Shown here piece after piece: positions 1 through 10,229 of a stretch of 64,000 nt of DNA. The position numbers and the translations under genes are program-made. How positions within the stretch are numbered: the stretch's first letter is position 1; the number at the start of each line of letters is the position of its first letter. Source of the stretch: Prorocentrum cordatum (taxonomy: Eukaryota; Sar; Dinophyceae; Prorocentrales; Prorocentraceae); the NCBI GenBank assembly GCA_963575745.1, contig CAUYUJ010019860.1, positions 679,116 to 743,115 of the forward strand, written 5' to 3'. The notes below the pieces were generated by a model. It was not told where the DNA came from. It saw only the letters and a program-made list of their open reading frames with translations, and did no database searches.

Positions 1-1216
1 TTCCTACTCCCTCTTCGCCTGCTTTTCCAGGTCCTTTTCTTCCTCTTCCTCCTGTTCCTCCTCCTCCTCCTCCTCCTCCTCCTCCTCCTCCTCCTCCCCC
101 TTCCTCCTCCTCCTCCTCCTCCTCCTCCTCCTCCTCCTCCTCCTCCCCCTCCTCCTCCCCAAGAGGCCTCTAAGACGCCCAAGATGGCCTCCAAGACGGC
201 CCTGAAGCGCCTCAAGAGGACCCCACATCGGTTCAAAGAGGCCCCCAAGATGGCTTCCGACGGCGTCAGACCCGTCAGACGGGCCAGGAACGCTTCAAGA
301 CGGCCAAGGAGAGGCCCCCAAGACGCCCCCACGGCCCCCAAGAGGCCTAAGGAGGCCCCCAAGAGGCTTCCAAGAGGCCCCCGGGAAGCCTCCAGGAGGC
401 CCCACAAGAGTGCCCAAAGAGGCTCCCAAGAGGCCTCCTCCTCCTCCTCCTCCTCCTCCTCCTCCTCCTCCCTCTCCTGATCCTCCCCCTCAGCCTCCCC
501 CAAGTGTTCCCCGAAGAGTTTCCGGAGCGGCTGGGGGAATACATAATCAGATAGCTTGGCCAAGCTGGGGCCCAACGTTTGGCCACATAGGCGCTTCTCA
601 AAAAGGCTGGGGGCGGCGGTGATTCGCCGTAGGCGTCTTGGATCCGCCGCCCCCTGTGCTTGCCACAGGGGTGGACGGCGTGCCAGACATTTTGCTGCTC
701 TTCTTATTTTCAAACCCTTCCCAGTGGCCTTCGGCCCAGACCGCCTGCCCTCGGAAGGACCAGAAGGTGTGGCCACATCGCCACTAAGACGGCCCAAATG
801 GCCCAAGATGGCCACCAAGATGCCTCCAAGGCGGCTAGGATCGCTCCAAGAGAGCCCAAGACGGCCCCAATATGTTTCCAAGACGGCCCAAGATGCAACC
901 GAGGCGTTCCAAGATGGCCCCAAGATGGCCCAGGACGGCCCCAAAGGCCCCCAAGAGGCTTTTAATGCAGTCCAAGAAGCCTCCAAGGGGACCTGCAGGA
1001 AGGCCCGAAGAGGCCAAGACAGCTGATTTCCCGTGGGCTCTTGATGGATTTTAACGTTTTCGGCCTGCCGACGGCCCAGTGCCGCCGAAGAGACCCCCAA
1101 GATGGCCCCAAGAGCGCCCAAGAGGCCTCCAAGACGGCCCCACGACGGCCTCCGGACGGTCCAAAAGGCCCCCAAGGCGCCTCCAAGACGGCCCACGAGA
1201 ACTCCAAGGCGCCCAC
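1..1216 (+). repeat. Left arm of a 1.2 kb inverted repeat
   Basis: This stretch matches the reverse complement of 5274-6520 along its whole length with scattered mismatches and small indels. Both arms carry the same order of landmarks: a CTC/GAG microsatellite, AAGACGGCC-type degenerate repeats, a near-unique stretch around 540-700, and more AAGATGGCC repeats. The arm begins at or before base 1, so the outer end of the structure is not visible. Reading frames here are by-products of three-base and six-base periodicity, and I see no gene. Confidence 0.85.
36..152. repeat. (CTC)n microsatellite
   Basis: An almost pure CTC/TCC tract with occasional TTC and CCC interruptions. A second shorter CTC tract lies at 437-476. 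Both have GAG counterparts in the other arm of the inverted repeat, with different lengths. Confidence 0.9.
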
Positions 1217-1464
1217 TCGTCATCGTGGTTGTCGCCGTCATCGTCGTCGTCGTCATCGTCGTCGTCGTCGTCGTGGTCGTCAAACCTCTTCCAGTTTCCT
1301 AATCAAACCCCTCTCCCTCTCCCTCTCCCTTCCCCCTCCACCAACCCCCCCACCCCCCCTCCACCCCCCCCTCCACCACCCACCTCAGCCCCCCCTCCAC
1401 CTCCCCCTCCACTCCCCGTCCAACTCCCCCTCCACCCCTTCGGATGTCCCTTGGAACCTTTTTG
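1217..1464. repeat. (CGT)n tract followed by C/T-rich low-complexity DNA
   Basis: About 60 bases of CGT/CAT triplets at 1226-1285 are followed by CTCCCTCTCC and CCCCCTCCACC-type low-complexity sequence to about 1440. This marks the inner boundary of the left inverted-repeat arm. I see no gene. Confidence 0.85.
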
Positions 1465-2142
1465 GGAGCACCAAGGGGGCTCCAGAGGGCCCCAAGAGGG
1501 CTCCAAGACGCGCCCCAGAGACCACTGAGAGGTCTCATCCAGACGCGCTGATCGATGACACCTACTAGCGGTTTCTGAGGCCTCTCTTGGGCCCCTCTTG
1601 GGCCCGTTTGGGGGCCCTCTTAGGGCCTTCTTGGAGCCATCATGTGGGCCAACAAGGGGCCCAAGAGGGCTCCAAGAGGGCCCCAAGAGGGTTCAGGAGT
1701 TATGTACCAGCGGCCGCTGGGTTGGTACATAATTCCTGGGGCCCTCTTGGAGCCCTCTTGGGGCCCTCTTGGGGCCCTCTTAGGGCCAACCCGGGCCCCA
1801 AGAGGGCTCCAAGAGGGCCCTCAGAGGGCCCCAAGAGGGCCCCAAGAGTGATGTACCAGCGGCCGCTGGGTTGGTACATAATTCCTGGGGCCTTCTTGGG
1901 GCCCTCTTAGGGCCAACCAGGGGCCCAAGAGGGTTCCAAGAGGGCCCTCAGAGGGCCCCAAGAGGGCCCCAGGAATTATGTACCAGCGGCCGCTGGATTG
2001 GTACATAATTCCTCGGGCCTGCTTGGGGCCCTCCTAGGGCCAACCAGGGGCCCAAGAGGGCTCCAAGAGGGCACTCAGAGGGCTCCAACAGGGCCCTAGG
2101 AGTTATGTACCAGCCCAGTCTTAGGGACCCCTTGGAGCCATC
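1465..2142. repeat. GGGCCCTCTTGG degenerate tandem repeats
   Basis: The stretch consists of variants of GGGCCCTCTTGG and its complement CCAAGAGGGCCC, arranged in divergent blocks around palindromic spacers described separately. The same family recurs at 3690-4170 and, more diverged, at 4950-5720 and 29390-29480. I find no support for coding. Confidence 0.85.
1696..2116. repeat. Three and a half copies of a 42-bp palindromic element with a NotI core
   Basis: Copies lie at 1696-1737, 1845-1886 and 1971-2013, with a half copy at 2098-2116. Each is an inverted repeat: outer arms read AGGARTTATGTACC and its complement, and the centre is CAGCGGCCGCTG, itself a perfect palindrome. A short asymmetric spacer (GTT or ATT) lies to one side. 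The copies are more alike than the GGGCCCTCTTGG repeats around them. Confidence 0.85.
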
Positions 2143-3236
2143 TTATGGGCCGATGTCCCACGGGGACCACCGGGTAACTCCGATGTCCCACGGGGGATAC
2201 CGGGTAACTCCGATGTCCCACGGGCCGATGTCCCACGGGGACCACCGGGTAATTCCGACGTCCCACGGGGGACACCGGGTAACTCCGATGTCCCACGGGC
2301 CGATGTCCCACGGGGACCACCGGGTAACTCCGATGTCCCACGGGGACACCGGGTAACTCCGATGTCCCACGGGGGGGCACCAGGTAAATCGTGCCCAGAC
2401 CCCCCCTTGCAAGGTCGAGTTACCCGATGTCCCCGGGGACACCGGGTAACTCCGATGTCCCACGGGCCGATGTCCCACGGGGACCACCGGGTAACTAACT
2501 CCGATGTCCCACGGGGGACACCGGGTAACTCCGATGTCCCACGGGCCGATGTCCCACGGGGACCACCGGGTAACTCCGATGTCCCACGGGGGACACCGGG
2601 TAACTCCGATGTCCCACGGGCCGATGTCCCACGGGGACCACCGGGTAACTCCGATGTCCCACGGGGGACACCGGGTAACTCCGATGTCCCACGGGCCGAT
2701 GTCCCACGGGGACCACCGGGTAACTCCGATGTCCCACGGGGGACACCGGGTAACTCCGATGTCCCACGGGAGGCCACCGGGTAACCATGCCCAGACCCCC
2801 CTTGCAATGTCGAGTTACCCGATGTCCCCCGGGGGACACCGGGTAACTCCGATGTCCCACGGGCCGATGTCCCACGGGGACCACCGGGTAACTCCGATGT
2901 CCCATGGGGGTCCACCGGTTTACTGAATAATGCCGAATGCGCCCCTTGCAAGGTCGACTTACTCGACGCCCCTCGGGGGACACCGGGTAAGTGGGGGGTG
3001 TGGAGCGCACCCCCCGCTTACCCGATGTCCCCCAGGGGACACCGGGTAACTCATGCCCGACTCCCCCCCGTGCAAAGTCGAGTTACCCGATGCCCCCCCC
3101 TCGCCACCGGGTAACCCGTGCCTAACACCCCCCCCTGCAAGGTCGAGTTACCCGATGTCCCCTGGGGGACACCGGGTAAGTGGGGGGTGTGGAGCGCACC
3201 CCCCAGTTACCCGATGCTCCCAAGGGGGGGCGCCAA
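2143..3236. repeat. 15-bp satellite with a 75-bp higher-order unit
   Basis: The basic 15-mers are CCGATGTCCCACGGG and GGACACCGGGTAACT (or GACCACCGGGTAACT). From about 2150 to 2790 they alternate in a 75-bp unit of five 15-mers. From 2390 to 3230 the array is broken up by a recurring stretch with GCCCAGACCCC and TTGCAAGGTCGAG. Because 15 is a multiple of three, several frames stay open; the repetitive peptides are artefacts. GGGACA and TGTCCC at the unit edges give each pair weak dyad symmetry. Confidence 0.9.
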
Positions 3237-3642
3237 ATAACTTATGCCCGTCGTCGTCGTCGTCGTCGTCGTCGTTGTCGCCGGTCGTCGGTCGCGGGCC
3301 GGAAAAATTTGAGGCTTCGGATCCGTTTCGGGGCCCCCCTGGGCCCCGAGGGCTCCAAACCCCTGGGGAAAAGCAGCAGCAAAACTTACCACTCCAGGTC
3401 GAGGCGTCGTCGTCGTCGTCGTCGTCCGTCGTCTGCGGGTCGAGAGCTCCAGGATGGGGCCGAAAGCTCCGGGTTGGGGTCGGGAGCTCCTGGACGGGGT
3501 CGAGAGCTCTGGGGTCGAAACAGGGGCCAGGAAATTTGGTCCAAGTATCGCTGCCTGGTCCTGCAGGGGCTGGGTAAGGGTGCGTTTACACCTCCTCGTC
3601 GTCGTCGTCGCCGAGGAGGAGGAGGAGGAGGAGGAGGGCCCC
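3237..3642. repeat. CGT and GAG microsatellites with GAGCTC-rich spacer
   Basis: CGT triplet tracts lie at about 3247-3280 and 3405-3430, and a GTC then GAG tract at 3597-3638. The sequence between has repeated CGAGAGCTC/CGGGAGCTC words. I see no gene. Confidence 0.75.
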
Positions 3643-4093
3643 AGGAGTTCTGTACCACCGGCCGCTGGGTTGGTACATAATTCCTGGGGCCTTCTTGGAG
3701 CCCTCTTGGCGCCCTCTTGGCGCCCTCTTGTGGGCCCTCTTGGGGCCCTCTTCGGGCCCTCTTGCGGCCCTCTTGGGGCCCTACAGGGCCAACCAGGGGT
3801 CCGAGGGGGCTCCGAGAGGGCCCTCAGAGGGTCCCAAGAGGGTTCAGGAGTTCTGTACCAGCGGCCGCTGGATTGGTACATAATTCCTGGGGCCTTCTTG
3901 GGGCCCTCTTGGCGCCTTCTTGGGGCCCTCTTGGGGCCCTTTTGGGGCCCTCTTGGGGCCCTCTTAGGGCCCTCTTGGAGCCCTCTCATGGGCCAACCAG
4001 GGGCCAAGGAGGGCTCCAAGAGGGCCCTCAGAGGGCCCCAAGAGGGCCCCAGGAGTTATGTACCAGCGGCCGCTGGGTTGTTGCACAACTCCT
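3643..4093. repeat. Second cluster of the NotI-core palindromic element
   Basis: Copies lie at 3643-3685, 3846-3888 and 4051-4093, spaced by roughly 160 to 170 bases of GGGCCCTCTTGG repeat. The third has a diverged right arm (GTTGCACAACTCCT) but still pairs partly with its left arm. The first has lost one base of the central palindrome symmetry (ACCGGCCGCTGG). Confidence 0.85.
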
Positions 4094-4169
4094 GGGGCCC
4101 TCTTGGGGCCCTCTCGGAGCCCTCTTGGGGCTCTCTTGGGGCCCTCTTAGGGCCCTCTCGGGGCCATCT

Positions 4170-4205
4170 TATGGACGGCGACGACAACGACAACGACGAC
4201 GACGA

Positions 4206-4248
<43 letters not shown>

Positions 4249-4318
4249 CACGACGATGGTGGTGACGACGACGACCACGACGACGACGATGACAACGACG
4301 ACCACGATGACGACGCGC
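4170..4318. repeat. (GAC)n microsatellite
   Basis: About 145 bases of GAC triplets with AAC, GAT and CAC interruptions. In one frame it would read as poly-Asp and on the opposite strand as poly-Ser or poly-Val; none is credible as protein. Confidence 0.9.
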
Positions 4319-4369
4319 CCGAAATCAGCCGACAAAGCGACCTAGTAGTTAAACCGACAAGGTGTCCTT

Positions 4370-4930
4370 CTTTTGGCGCAGCGGCTCCGAGACAGCCTGC
4401 AGGGCAGCCTCTTTTTGGCCGCATCGGCTCCGAGAAGCCTGCAGCTCGGCCCCCGGTGACATTTTTTCGGCCCGCCCTTTCAAGGCCCCACGGCCGGCTC
4501 TTGGGTCGAGGAAGAAGAGGAGCAAAACCAGGAGAATCAGGAGCAGGAGGACGAGGAGGTTGAGCAGGGGGACAAGGACGAAATGAGAGGCCTTAAGCGG
4601 CTCCGAAAACCCTGCAGCTCAGCGCGGTCTGGTCTCGGAGCCGCTTCTGGCCTATCATTCCGTCCTTGACCCCTTGCTCAAACTCCTCGTCCTCCTGCTG
4701 CTCCTGCTCCTCTGGTTCCTGTTGATCACCTCCTCGTCCTCCTGCCCCTCCTCCTCCTCGACCCAAAAGCTGGCCGTGGGGCTTTGAGATGGCGGCCCCA
4801 CAAAACATCACCGGGCCTCGGGGTGAAATGTTTTTCCTGGGGGGGGCAAGGGCGTCCGCAGACGAGCCCGCGCTGAGCTGCAGGCTTCTCGGAGCCGCTT
4901 CGGGCCTCTGATTCCGTCCTTTCCTCTTGC
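4370..4930. repeat. Dispersed GCGGCTCCGAG element in direct and inverted copies
   Basis: The motif GCGGCTCCGAGA followed by CCTGCAGCTC occurs in plus orientation near 4378, 4428 and 4598, and in minus orientation near 4640 and 4870-4910. The flanks of the inverted copies (a gag-rich purine tract against a ctc-rich tract, and a word like GGCCTNANNGC) also mirror each other, so 4500-4790 forms an imperfect large palindrome. I see no gene. Confidence 0.65.
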
Positions 4931-5273
4931 TCTTCCTCTTGGACTGTTTCCTCGCCCTTTGGGGCCCTTTTGGGGCCATCTTGAAGTCAGCTTGGGCCGT
5001 CTTGGGACCATCTTGTGGACATCTTGGGCCGTCGGACAGCCGAAAAAGAAAACGCGCCCAAATTATTCAACAATTGAAGGGAATAAATACAACCATTTGG
5101 GCATTTCGGGCTCTCCTGGAGGTCCTCTTGAAGACTTCCTAGACTGTCTAGGAGGCCCCTTGCATCCCCTTGGGGCCCTTGGGGCCCTCTGTGGCTGTCT
5201 TGGGACATCCTGGGGCTATGTCGAATCGTATCGTTGCCATCTTGGACGTTTTGGAGCCGTCTTGAAGGCCATC

Positions 5274-6520
5274 GTGGGCGCCTTGGAATTCTCGTGGGCC
5301 GTCTTGGAGGCGCCTTGGGGGCCTCTTGGACCGTCTGGAGGCCGTCATGGGGCCGTCTTGGAGGCCTCTTGGGCGCTCTTGGGGCCATCTTGGGGGTCTC
5401 TTCGGCGGCATTGGGCCGTCGGCAGGCCGAAAACGTCAAAATCCATCAAGAGCCCACGGGAAATCAGCTGTCTTGGCCTCTTCGGGCCTTCCTGCAGATC
5501 CCTTTGGAGGCTTCTTGGACTGCATTAAAAGCCTCCTGGGGGCCTTTGGGGCCGTCCTGGGCCATCTTGGGGCCATCTTGGACGCCTCGGGTGCATCTTG
5601 GGCCGTCTTGGAGACATATTGGAGCCGTCTTGGGCTCTCTTGGAGCGATCCTAGCCGCCTTGGAGGCATCTTGGTGACCATATTGGGCCGTTTGGGCCGT
5701 CTTGGTGGCGATGTGGGCCACACCTTCTGGTCCTTCCGAGGGGCAGGCGGTCTGGGCCGAAGGCCACTGGGAAGGGTTTGAAAATCAGAATCTCAGCAAA
5801 ATGTCTGGCACGCCGTCCAACCCTGTGGCAAGCACAGGGGGCGGCGGATCCAAGACGCCTACGGCGAATCACCGCCGCCCCCAGCCTTTTTGAGAAGCGC
5901 CTATGTGGCCAAACGTTGGGCCCCAGCTTGGCCAAGCTATCTGATTATGTATTCCCCCAGCCACTCCGGAAACTCTTCGGGGAACGCTTGGGGGAGGCTG
6001 AGGGGGAGGATCAGGAGAGGGAGGAAGAGGATGAGAAGGAGGAGGAGAAGGAGGAGGAGGAGGAGGAGGAGGAAGCCTCTTGGGAGCCTCTTGGGGCACT
6101 CTTGTGGGGCCTCCTGGGGGCTTCCCGGGGGGCCTCTCGGAAGCCTCTTGGGGGCCTCCTTAGGCCTCTTGGGGGCCGTGGGGGCGTCTTGGGGGCCTCT
6201 CCTTGGCAGTCTTAAATCGTTCCTAGCCCGTCTGACGGGTCTGACGCCGTCGGAAGCCGTCTTGGGGGCCTCTCTGAACCGATGTGGGGTCCTCTTGAGG
6301 CGCTTCAGGGCCGTCTTGGAGGCCATATTGGGCGTCTTAGAGGCCTCTTGGGGCCGTCTTTGGGGCCTCCTGGGCCGTCATGGGGCCATCTTGAAAGCCT
6401 CCTGGGCGCACTGGGGGCGAGGAGGAGGAGGAGGAGGAGGAGGAGGTTGAGGAGGAGGAGGAGGAAAAGGAGGAATAGGAAGAAAAGGACTGGGAAAAGC
6501 AGGCGAAGAGGGAGTAGGAA
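5274..6520 (-). repeat. Right arm of the 1.2 kb inverted repeat
   Basis: This is the reverse-complement partner of 1-1216. The junctions are clear: at the inner end GTGGGCGCCTTGGA pairs with TCCAAGGCGCCCAC at 1203-1216, and at the outer end GGAGTAGGAA (6511-6520) pairs with TTCCTACTCC at 1-10. The arms differ mainly in microsatellite length and scattered substitutions. The preceding 300 bases (4950-5273) are degenerate TTGGGGCC repeats of the same style. Confidence 0.85.
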
Positions 6521-7690
6521 GAGAAACAGGGAGGAGGACCAGGAGAAGGAGGCAGGGGGTATGAGCGAGGAGACACAGTCGGACAACGAGAGACAAAGTC
6601 GGAGCAACCCCCAGCCCCCAGAGTCTGGGGGCGCCCCAGAGTCTGAACAGCACTTTTTTCACATCCAGTGGGCGGGCAAAGGCAAGGACGGTCTCTCAGA
6701 ACGGGAGGGGAGGGCGGGAGCGGGAGCGGGAGCGGAGGGCCGAGGATCCAGGAGGATCGAGGATCGACGATCGAGAAAGGATCGAGGATCGCTCTGATCA
6801 CAAGTTCGGGGCGGATCCAGCCGCAGCGGCGGGAAACTCCCCAAAGGCCAGAAATGGAAAAAAACTGACCTCGAAGTTCGAATGGATGCCCGCCCATCGA
6901 CGCGCCGAGTGCGCGCGGCACGGAGGAGTCCCAACGTCCCACCTCGACGCGGTGCAGGTCCTCGAGGAATCGGACGGAGGGGCCGAGGATCAAGGAGGAT
7001 CGAGGGGCCGACGCGGCAAAGGCGCGCTTTCGGCACGGCACGGAGGCCCCAACCCAGGCCCCCCCCAAAGGGCGGCAGGGCGCCTGTCGGCGGTGCCGCA
7101 TGGCCCTCGAGGCCCTCCTCGAGGCCACCACTCGCCGCGAGCGGGGAGCGCTCCTCCGCCGGCGGGGGCGCCATCGAGCCGAGGCGGCGCTCGCTGGGCA
7201 GGGCCGTGGCCGCCTGGGCCAGGACCGGGCCGCCCCAGGACAGCGCAGCATACGAGGCGCTACGAAGTGTCCCCTGGATCACTGCGCCGCCGCGCGGCCG
7301 CGCCCCCCCTCCTTCTCCTCCTCCGCCTCATCGTCTTCATCCTCCTCCTCTTTCCTCCTCCTCCTCCTCTTCCTCGGCCTCTGCCTCCTCCTCCTCCTCC
7401 TCCTCCTCCGCTTCCTCCCCCTCCTTTTCCTCCTCCGCCTCTCCTCCTCCTCCTCGGCCTCTGCCTCCTCCCTCCTCCTCACTCCTCCTCCACCTCCTCT
7501 TCCTCTCTCCTCCTCCTCCTCCTTCTCCTTTCCTTCTCTCCTCTCCTCCTCCTCCTCCTCCTCCTCTTCCTCCTGCCCTCCCTCCCTCCCTCCTCCTCCA
7601 CCATCCATTTTCATTATAAGCAACGCCTGCCGCATTTCCAGACCTGTGGGTAGGGAGGGTCGGACCTTCCGCCTGAGATTTCTATGATCC
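6521..7690. other. Gene-free stretch with a long CTC tract
   Basis: 6521-7290 is GC-rich and non-repetitive, with runs of GGATCGAGGATCGA near 6740-6800. 7300-7600 is a CTC/TCC-rich low-complexity tract. Long frames exist on both strands, but their products are Arg/Pro/Ser-rich and show no domain I recognise. I see nothing supportable as a gene. Confidence 0.5.
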
Positions 7691-7918
7691 TGGACCTTGA
7701 ATTCTGGGACAATTTCACTGGCGAAAAGCGAATGGTTTTCAAACTATGTAGCGGTTTCGAAAATAGAGGGCGGTTATTGTGGTGACTCTCGCCGTGGCGC
7801 CGCGCATATTCGTCTTGAAAATGTTCGACATGTCCAACGGTTCGACTACTGGAAAAAGCCTAGGGAATGGCACTCGGATGCGACTGAGCATCGTCAGGGC
7901 GGACGCAACAGTCACGTT

Positions 7919-8237
7919 CATGTTTAGTCTCTCGCACAACGGTGGATGCGTCTCGAGTCTCACAGGCAGCGTCTACGCGCAGCCGCTGCCAATCGTCCCA
8001 CGGTGGGACCAATCTGACCGATGCACCAATTCAAAAAATGACAAAAAAAACTGGGTGGGGGGGAGGGCCGGTTGATCTATGAAGCCACAGGCTATGTCAG
8101 GAGACAGCGGGAGCGACAGGACGCGATCAACGCACATTTCTGCGCACGCACTCCCATGTTTAGTCTATCACACAGCGGTGGATGCGTCTCGAGTCTCACA
8201 GGCAGCGTCTACGCGCAGCCGCAGCCAATCGTCCCGA
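7919..8237. repeat. Pair of about 80-bp direct repeats
   Basis: 7919-8000 and 8156-8237 share nearly the same 80 bases, beginning CATGTTTAGTCT and containing GGTGGATGCGTCTCGAG and GCAGCGTCTACGCGCAGCC. The spacer between them is about 155 bases. The surrounding 7691-8338 shows no gene. Confidence 0.85.
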
Positions 8238-8338
8238 ACCATCTCGAACCCAAATTTCACGGATCCGACTACAAGATTAGAAAGCGAGCGAAAATGAACA
8301 CGAAACGGAAACATAAACAAATATTCGAGCGGGCCCCG

Positions 8339-9040
8339 TCAGCAACCGCGAAGTCTCGATCGGCCGGGGGCTAACAGGGCGAAGGCAAGGTCACGAGCCA
8401 GGGCGCGAGGATATTCGGCGGCTATCGCAGTCCAATGATTTCCAGTTTCAGCCTTACCTGAGAGGTGCCAATGCGCTTTCCCCGTGCGGGGGCACAGGCC
8501 CCGAAAGGCCCTGCACTGCTTTCCTAGCCGACTACAGTCATCGGCTGAAGTATTTCGCATAAAAAATGCTCTCTTCCTCCACCGAGTGCCGCATTGGCAC
8601 TAGTCACAGACTGTCTCGAAACACCACTTCAGCTTTAACAGTTCCCTAAGGGCTGGGGTCTTAAAAACGTGCGAACTGCTTGGGATTTCTATCATCCCGG
8701 GGACTCCGTGGGCCATGCGTGCTCCAATCAGCTGCGCACTAGCTTTCAGAAGGGCACTCCCGTGATCCACTCGCGGCCGCAAGTGAGCGGGCAAGTCTGG
8801 AAGCCCCGCGGGGTGGAGCCCCGACCTGAGACGACCCGCCTGAGCTATTGAGAACGAAGTGCACGGCAGCGCAATCATCGCGCCAGCTATCCTTTCTTCA
8901 GTTCCAGCTCTTTGCATGTATACCCCTGATGACGGAGGGCCCTTGCCACCCCGCCTGTCCCAGAAAATGCACGTGCTAACCGCTGCCCTCGAGACCCCTC
9001 TAGCTGCATCGCGTTGCGACCTTGCCCCGCAGGGAAACAT
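8339..9040 (-). pseudogene. Decayed methyltransferase module of a tyrosine-recombinase element
   Basis: Reading from 9040 downward, pieces of a class I methyltransferase fold can be followed in two frames. Motif I appears as AFSGTGGVARALR near 8950. After a frame change near 8890 come ALPCTSFS (the PC motif of cytosine-C5-type enzymes, normally APPC) and then GVPGMIEIPSSS, where related modules have ENP. An in-frame TAG at 8600-8602 interrupts the frame, after which WRKRAFF and a cysteine-containing tail continue to 8339. The intact relative in this window is the module at 51073-52272. The loss of segments, the frame change and the stop make an active enzyme very unlikely. Family assignment is from motif recognition by eye. 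Confidence 0.65.
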
Positions 9041-10135
9041 CCTCTAGATGTCGCTCGCATGCCTCTAGCCACTGACTGAGACCTGACGCAAAGCGGAGCT
9101 CGCTGCGACGAAGCCGGGCGTGTTTCTCGCACCTCGCCACGCTGCTATCTGCCTTCCACCCCCCTCCCCCCCTCCGTTGTTTCACCTCGCTGAGGCTTCT
9201 CCAATGGTTCTCGCGGTCGATCGAGGCGCCCGAGTGTCTCGTCTGGCAGGGCGCCACCGTGACGCTTAGCGCCTTCGCACATTCGCTGAACACTCGGAGG
9301 TGCTCCCAGTAGCTGGACCCCCAGACCGCCCTCCGACACGTCTGACTGGCCAAGAAAAGAAGGACCGGCTCATTGAACTAGAGCCAAGGGCTGCCCAACA
9401 TCATCGAGTGATCGGGCTCCCCTACCTTGTCGGGCACGCCCGTCTCGCGCGGGCGCACTAGCAGGCTCCAGAAGCCATGGGCCGTGATCGGCTCCAAGAA
9501 GCTCTCGGCCCCGAGCGCGCGGGTGCTGTTTAGCCCCAGGTAGGTACTGACTGAGAGCAAGACGAAGAGCGCCATGCGAGCGTCCCCCGCTTCACCATCT
9601 CGTTCGCCATGCCCGCCCACAGGCAGAGCGGCTCGGGCCGCCGAGGCCTCCCGGGCGCCAGCCGCCGCCAACCCTTCAAGGCCCGCCAGGCCCTCGGGGC
9701 GCGGCGGTCGCCGCGTCGCCCGAACCGCGGCTCCGCATGCATCGGCGCGGCCATCAGCTTGGCACCGCGGCGGGCCTGCTCGCCCAAGAAGAAGTCCCGC
9801 TCGAACGGGCGCGCCAGCGACTCGTCGACCTCCTCGTCGGACAAGCCTTTGAGATTGCCAATGCGGCTGACGCTCCCCCAGCGATCCAGCTCGGCCCGGC
9901 ACTGCTTGCGGGCCTGCTCCTCCCGCTGCTCGAGAAGGCTGCTTCCAGTGTTCAGCAACTCGTAGTCCTCCGCCACGCAGTTCGCCACTCGCCGCCCCCG
10001 ACGCCGTCTGGGCGCCCGCTCTCGGCCCGCGGCCGCCGGCAATGCGCCCTCGGACTTGTGAAAGGCAGTGCCTGCTAGAGTCAAGAGGAGAGAGAAACAG
10101 GCAAAGTACCAACATGGATATGAAGTAGGGTACAT
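9000..10135 (-). pseudogene. Decayed tyrosine recombinase (phage-integrase fold)
   Basis: The frame starting near 10135 carries LSDEEVDESLARPFERDFF, WRALKGWRR and CLWAGMANEMV. It then changes frame near 9555 to RMALFVLLSVSTYLGL. After a TAG at 9378-9380 the same frame continues with APCQTRHSGASID, which resembles the conserved Arg/His box of tyrosine recombinases, and SVARCEKHARL, where I would expect the nucleophilic tyrosine but see Cys. The end runs straight into the methyltransferase module, a recombinase-methyltransferase order I associate with dinoflagellate mobile elements. The first 15 or so codons overlap a GTAC repeat, so the true start is uncertain. One frame change, one stop and the missing tyrosine indicate a dead copy. 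A light-harvesting protein was considered and rejected. Confidence 0.65.
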
Positions 10136-10229
10136 TCCAAAGTACCCCCCACCGAAAGTAAGTAGGTACCAAAGTACCCACGAAAGTACCTACGCCGAAA
10201 AAAATAGGTACTAAAGTACCCCCACCATT
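10103..10229. repeat. Short array of GTAC-centred repeats
   Basis: Words such as AAAGTACC and GGTACCAAAGTACC recur about every 10 to 15 bases. The same family forms a much larger array at 23049-23705. GTACC/GGTAC are complementary, so any two copies can pair. Confidence 0.8.

Noticed and set aside
2096-3010. Open frames encoding GHRSYPV or DVPRGTPGNS repeat peptides
   Set aside because: They follow a 15-bp non-coding satellite; frames are open on both strands with equal quality.
6337-7282. Two long minus frames between the inverted repeat and the CTC tract
   Set aside because: Arg/Pro/Ser-rich, mutually overlapping, no domain or codon pattern.
9378-9560. Membrane-like segment RMALFVLLSVSTYLGL read as a light-harvesting protein helix
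   Set aside because: The chlorophyll-binding ExxxxRxAM pattern is not met, while flanking WRALKGWRR and QTRHSGAS fit a tyrosine recombinase.
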